A DNA stretch of 9,631 nt from positions 1 to 9,631 of the forward strand of contig JAUHYS010000064.1 in NCBI GenBank assembly GCA_030426445.1, in the 5' to 3' direction. Source of the stretch: a bacterium (lineage in GTDB: Bacteria; UBA10199; DSSB01). Position 1 is the first letter of the stretch. Each line of letters begins with the position of its first letter. Below the pieces are notes generated by a model. That model searched no databases, was not told the DNA's origin, and saw nothing but the letters and a program-made list of their open reading frames with translations. This document shows positions 6,833 through 9,631 of this stretch, in pieces. Position numbers and translations under genes: made by a program.

Positions 6833-8710
6833 TCACAAAACCCGCTTAAACCATTTTTCAATTTCTCGAGAACTAATCTCCACCATGACGGGTCGGCCAT
6901 GGGGGCAATGATAGGAACGCGGCGTGCCTTCGAGCTGTTTAATCAAAGCCCGCATTTCTTCATGACTCAGTTTATCATGGGCACGGATCTGGCGGTGACA
7001 AGCCATGGTGGCAAGAATATGATCCACCTTATCAGCTAAAGTTTCTGGAGGCACTTCGGCAAGCACTTCATCGATTAAGTCTTTGATTAAACTCTCCCAC
7101 TGACAATTTTTGAGTAAAACCGGATAGGCCTTGATCACAAAAGTGTTTTCTCCAAAGTCTTCTAGCTCCAAACTAAATTTTTCTAATTCGGGAAGACAAA
7201 GGCGCAAACGCTCGGCCTCTTGAGGATTGAACTGCAAAGTGGGAGGGTCTAAAAAACGCTGTTGAGGAAGCGCAGAGAGCTCAAAACCTTTTTTAAACTC
7301 TTCAAAACCAATACGCTCATGAGCGGCATGTTGATCAATCAGTAAGAGCGAGCCTTCGTGCTCGCAAACTAGATAAGTGGTATCGAACTGACCAATGAGT
7401 TGGAGTTCCCCAAAAGGAAAGGTCCCTATTTTTGCTTGCGGAAAAATGGGGACTTGAGGTTTTTGCTTATTCTCCTGCTTTTGATCAAAATGAGTCTGGA
7501 CATCCGAGTCGGGCTCTATTTCGATGGTCTTGGTTTCGGTAAAAAGTTTAGGCTCTGCAGACATAGCTCGAGTTGGACTTGGATCTTGTGCAAAAACAAG
7601 GTCCTTTTGCTTGATTTGAATCGCGTCTTTAGCGGCAAACTTCTCTCCAAAAGACATTTCTTCCGGCACCTCTTGAGTCACACTTTGAGACCAAGGGGCT
7701 TTTTCTCTGCGAATATGGGCCGATACCAAACTATGAATCGTATTGCCTTGAGAAAACCTCACTTCTCGCTTGGCGGGATGCACATTGACATCGACCCAGG
7801 CTGGATCAATATTAAGATGCAAAACAACCATGGGATATTGCTGGGTCATGAGCAAACTTTTATAACCACTCTTAATCGCATGATTGATGAGGCGATCTTG
7901 CACATGACGCCCATTGACAAAAACAAACATCTGCTTGGGGTTTTTACGCGAAAAATTAGGGTGCCCAATATAACCATAGAGATGAAGCCCAGAAGCATTG
8001 CAATCTATAGGGTAAAGAGACTCACTGACTTCGGCTCCAAAGAGATCAAAGACACGTTTTTTGGCCTCTTGCACAGCCGGCGAAAACAAAAACTTTTTGC
8101 CGTTTTTAAAGATCCGCCATTCGATATTTAAATTTCCTAAAGCCATGGCCGTGAGATAATCCGCAATATGCGTCCACTCGGTTTGTTCCCGCTTTAAAAA
8201 TTTGAGACGCGCCGGAGTCGTTGAAAAAAGTTTTTTAACCTCCACCCGAGTCCCCTGCTCCATCGCGAGTTCCTTAAGTGGACTTTGATGCCCATTTTTG
8301 ACCTCTAAAGAATAAGCAATGGGAGCCGTGTCTGCTGTCGCGCTTTGTAAACAAAATTCAGAGACACTGGCAATGGCTGGCAAGGCCTCTCCCCTAAAAC
8401 CCAAACTATGCAATTGGAATAAATCCTCATCCGAACGAATTTTACTGGTCGCATGACGCTTTAAAGCAATCGCCATTTCGGTAGCAGGAATTCCGCAACC
8501 ATTGTCTTTAACCACAATGGACTCGATGCCTCCGGCTTGAACCGCAACCTCAATACGCGTAGCCCCGGCATCAATGGCGTTTTCGACCAATTCTTTGACC
8601 ACCGAAGCCGGCCTTTCGACGACCTCCCCAGCTGCGATTTTATGAATGACCGACTCGGAGAGTTCTTGAATTTTTGGCAAGCTAGTCTTCAGTTTAGATT
8701 TTATAGACAT
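6833..8710 (-). CDS. mutL: DNA mismatch repair protein MutL, endonuclease type
   Basis: MutL couples MutS mismatch recognition to strand incision. The 625-residue product has the N-terminal GHKL ATPase: ELVENAIDAGA (40-50, E43 catalytic), DNGCGI (69-74), RHATSKI (85-91) and GFRGEAL (104-110). A Gln/Lys-rich linker (about 335-435) leads to the C-terminal dimerisation/endonuclease domain. There DQHA-x2-E-x4-E (459-470), ACHRQIR (570-576) and CPHGRP (602-607) form the metal site of nicking MutLs, as in B. subtilis and eukaryotic MutL-alpha. QQRFL (483-487) lies where B. subtilis MutL has its beta-clamp binding motif. Such MutLs work without MutH. The ATG at 8708-8710 is preferred over the in-frame TTG at 8726-8728: a weak TTAGG lies 9 bases ahead and the N-terminus is then normal in length. 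The gene is divergent from vapBC across 108 bp. Confidence 0.96.
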   Translation of the reverse strand: MSIKSKLKTSLPKIQELSESVIHKIAAGEVVERPASVVKELVENAIDAGATRIEVAVQAGGIESIVVKDNGCGIPATEMAIALKRHATSKIRSDEDLFQLHSLGFRGEALPAIASVSEFCLQSATADTAPIAYSLEVKNGHQSPLKELAMEQGTRVEVKKLFSTTPARLKFLKREQTEWTHIADYLTAMALGNLNIEWRIFKNGKKFLFSPAVQEAKKRVFDLFGAEVSESLYPIDCNASGLHLYGYIGHPNFSRKNPKQMFVFVNGRHVQDRLINHAIKSGYKSLLMTQQYPMVVLHLNIDPAWVDVNVHPAKREVRFSQGNTIHSLVSAHIRREKAPWSQSVTQEVPEEMSFGEKFAAKDAIQIKQKDLVFAQDPSPTRAMSAEPKLFTETKTIEIEPDSDVQTHFDQKQENKQKPQVPIFPQAKIGTFPFGELQLIGQFDTTYLVCEHEGSLLLIDQHAAHERIGFEEFKKGFELSALPQQRFLDPPTLQFNPQEAERLRLCLPELEKFSLELEDFGENTFVIKAYPVLLKNCQWESLIKDLIDEVLAEVPPETLADKVDHILATMACHRQIRAHDKLSHEEMRALIKQLEGTPRSYHCPHGRPVMVEISSREIEKWFKRVL

Positions 8711-8754
8711 GCGCTGATGCCTAATCAAGTTAAGCTAAAATGACAAGCACATCC

Positions 8755-8783
8755 TTGACACGTACTACATATTTTAATATTGT
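8755..8783 (+). promoter_or_regulatory. promoter of the vapBC operon
   Basis: A perfect -35 TTGACA (8755-8760), a 17-base spacer and the -10 TATTGT (8778-8783, 4 of 6) point rightward into the toxin-antitoxin pair. Transcription would start near 8790, with a leader of about 29 bases that contains the AAGGAGG ribosome site. Confidence 0.6.
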
Positions 8784-8788
8784 AATAC
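8762..8788. promoter_or_regulatory. palindromic operator candidate for VapB/VapBC autoregulation
   Basis: The left arm GTACTACATATT and the right arm AATATTGTAATAC are reverse complements apart from one mismatch and one extra base, around a TT centre. The palindrome covers the spacer and -10 of the vapBC promoter, where ribbon-helix-helix antitoxins usually bind to repress their own operon. Because it lies in the divergent gap, it could also touch mutL expression. Its AT-rich core lowers certainty. Confidence 0.55.
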
Positions 8789-8818
8789 AGAGCAAACCAT
8801 TTCCAATAAGGAGGCTTT

Positions 8819-9070
8819 ATGAGTGCACTGAGCGTACGGTCATTACCCAAAAAAGTAGAGCAAGCCCTAGCTAAAGAACTTAAAAAAAGTGGAAAAACTA
8901 AGAGCCAAATCGTTATTCAAGCTTTAGAGCAGTTCTTTCATCTGGATCCAAAAGAAACCCGGCGCAAAAAAATTAGGCGATTTTTTGGAAAAATGTCCGA
9001 AGAAGACTTCACTGCCTTACAAAAAGCCAACAAAGATTTTGAAAATATCGATCAAAGTTTATGGAAATAA
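8819..9070 (+). CDS. vapB: Ribbon-helix-helix antitoxin, VapB-like
   Basis: The 83-residue protein has an N-terminal ribbon-helix-helix DNA-binding fold: beta strand ALSVRSLP (3-10), helix KKVEQALAKELKKSG (11-25), then TKSQIVIQALEQFF (27-40). The charged C-terminal half ends DFENIDQSLWK, the type of tail that wraps around and blocks a PIN toxin. It likely neutralises the VapC encoded next and represses the operon through the palindrome at 8762-8788. The start is well supported by AAGGAGG (8808-8814) four bases before the ATG. The toxin gene follows after 7 bases, so the two are one transcript and probably translationally coupled. The pairing is firm from the context; the exact antitoxin subfamily (VapB, or another RHH class) is not certain. 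Confidence 0.85.
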   Translation: MSALSVRSLPKKVEQALAKELKKSGKTKSQIVIQALEQFFHLDPKETRRKKIRRFFGKMSEEDFTALQKANKDFENIDQSLWK

Positions 9071-9077
9071 TTCACCC

Positions 9078-9476
9078 ATGAAATTAGTCCTAGATACCAA
9101 CGCCTATTGCTTTTGTGACCGAAACTTTGAACCCGCCCTTTTAGCTTTAGAAAATTCCACAGAACTATTTTTACCTAGCATCGTATATGGAGAGCTCTAT
9201 TATGGATTTAAACATGGGCAAAACTTCAAAAAAAATCTGAAACACTTAGAAAGCTTTATACAAGAATTTAAAGTAGAAATTATTTCAGTCGATGCACAGG
9301 TTGCAGAAATATTTGGAGAGATTTTTGCAAATTTACGCAAAAAAGGCAGGCCCATTCCCACAAATGATATTTGGATTGCCGCTTGTTGCCAATTCGTTCA
9401 AGGCACATTGCTAACAGCGGATCAGCATTTTAAAGAAATCACAGAAATTAAAATAAAGTTCTTGAGACTAAGCTAA
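9078..9476 (+). CDS. vapC: PIN-domain ribonuclease toxin, VapC family
   Basis: The 132-residue single PIN domain is of normal VapC length. VapC toxins are Mg-dependent RNases that cut tRNA or rRNA when freed from the antitoxin. The four acidic active-site positions are all present: D6 in LVLDTN, E39 in YGELYYG, D97 in PTNDIWIAA and D115 in LLTADQHF. The P-x-ND-x-WIAA signature places it with the VapC/FitB group. The frame is open further upstream to an ATG at 8985, but that start would lie deep inside vapB; the ATG at 9078, seven bases after the vapB stop, gives the correct PIN N-terminus. The SD is poor (GGAAATAA inside the vapB end), consistent with coupling to antitoxin translation. The target RNA cannot be told from the sequence. 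The toxin appears intact, so the module is probably active. Confidence 0.9.
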   Translation: MKLVLDTNAYCFCDRNFEPALLALENSTELFLPSIVYGELYYGFKHGQNFKKNLKHLESFIQEFKVEIISVDAQVAEIFGEIFANLRKKGRPIPTNDIWIAACCQFVQGTLLTADQHFKEITEIKIKFLRLS

Positions 9477-9486
9477 ACAGAAAAAC

Positions 9487-9515
9487 AAAGATTCAAATTA
9501 AGTTTGACTTTTTTT
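9487..9515 (+). terminator. possible terminator after vapBC
   Basis: Eleven bases (9487-9497) pair with 9503-9513 around a TTAAG loop, with one mismatch and one G-T pair. The 3' arm runs into seven T (9509-9515). The stem is mostly A-T, so strength is doubtful. It separates vapC (stop at 9476) from the next toxin gene at 9541. Confidence 0.4.
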
Positions 9516-9540
9516 CTAATCTGTTGATTGAAGTTCAAAT

Positions 9541-9631
9541 ATGACTCAAGCTGATAAAACCCTGGAGAAAATTTTATCTGGTAGATCAGATTCCAATATT
9601 GGTTTTTCTGCATTCTGCCATCTCTTGAAAA
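9541..9631 (+). CDS. hicA: HicA-type mRNA interferase toxin, N-terminus only
   Basis: The first 30 codons of a gene run off the right edge. The visible sequence, with DKTLEKILSGRSDSNIGF followed by CHLLK, matches the N-terminus of HicA/YcfA-family toxins as remembered: a D-K-x-L-E-x-(I/L)-L-x-G-x-S-D-x-N-I-x-F opening before the double-stranded-RNA-binding-like fold. HicA toxins cleave mRNA and are held in check by HicB, usually encoded just downstream. The catalytic His (in a GSHH-like segment) would lie beyond the window, so integrity cannot be judged. The ATG is at 9541-9543 with no strong SD. It is a second toxin module directly beside vapBC in the same orientation. Confidence 0.72.
   Translation, partial: MTQADKTLEKILSGRSDSNIGFSAFCHLLK

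Noticed and set aside
6814..6835. Small palindrome TGACTTTTAAAGACTCA just after the mutL stop
   Set aside because: It is imperfect, short and not followed by a T-run, so neither a terminator nor a convincing operator.
6710..7039. Plus-strand open frame of 109 codons across the mutL/ATPase junction
   Set aside because: It overlaps the conserved C-terminal CPHGRP region of mutL and the start of the ATPase on the other strand; no SD and no family resemblance.
7400..8131. Open frame of 243 codons on the plus strand
   Set aside because: It lies wholly antisense to mutL, whose protein motifs are unmistakable, and its product shows no recognisable domain.
8985..9077. N-terminal extension of VapC to an upstream ATG
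   Set aside because: It would overlap most of the second half of vapB; the PIN domain begins naturally at the ATG at 9078.

Overview
The window reads as chromosomal DNA of a Gram-negative bacterium with moderate-to-low GC. The evidence is a Tat-type Rieske protein of a cytochrome bc complex, a lipobox lipoprotein, and a MutL carrying its own endonuclease site, which sets it apart from the E. coli MutL/MutH type. The six Cys-rich 'CGDG..ECDDG' repeats (DUF4215 / Myxococcus Cys-rich repeat type) are most familiar from myxobacteria and other delta-proteobacteria-like lineages, so that is the best guess. This placement is inference from gene content only.

Layout, left to right. Everything up to about 8710 is transcribed leftward (minus strand). 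Positions 1-410 hold the N-terminal part of a Rieske iron-sulfur subunit, cut by the window edge, with a good sigma70-like promoter at 548-575. Positions 699-1121 encode a 140-residue LuxR-type DNA-binding protein that looks like the detached C-terminus of a large MalT/LAL regulator. A strong terminator hairpin at 1150-1192 closes the next gene, a 628-residue lipoprotein (1272-3158) made of six Cys-rich repeats followed by seven FG-GAP blades. Next come miaA (3308-4195, TTG start), two paralogous AAA_14/DUF4143 ATPases (4298-5479 and 5604-6752), and mutL (6833-8710).

The right end (8755-9631) is transcribed rightward, divergently from mutL. It holds a VapBC-type toxin-antitoxin pair with its own promoter and an overlapping palindrome, a probable terminator, and the first 30 codons of a HicA-type toxin that runs off the window.

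How the genes relate. mutL and miaA are neighbours in many bacteria; here they keep order and orientation but are split by about 2.6 kb carrying two mobile-type ATPase genes. Those two genes lack Shine-Dalgarno sequences and have promoter-like elements very close to their start codons, whereas the Rieske, lipoprotein, miaA and vapB genes all have clear SD sites. Together with the two toxin modules on the other side of mutL, this suggests a housekeeping locus that has repeatedly received accessory genes. No RNA gene, CRISPR array, insertion sequence or replication origin was found.
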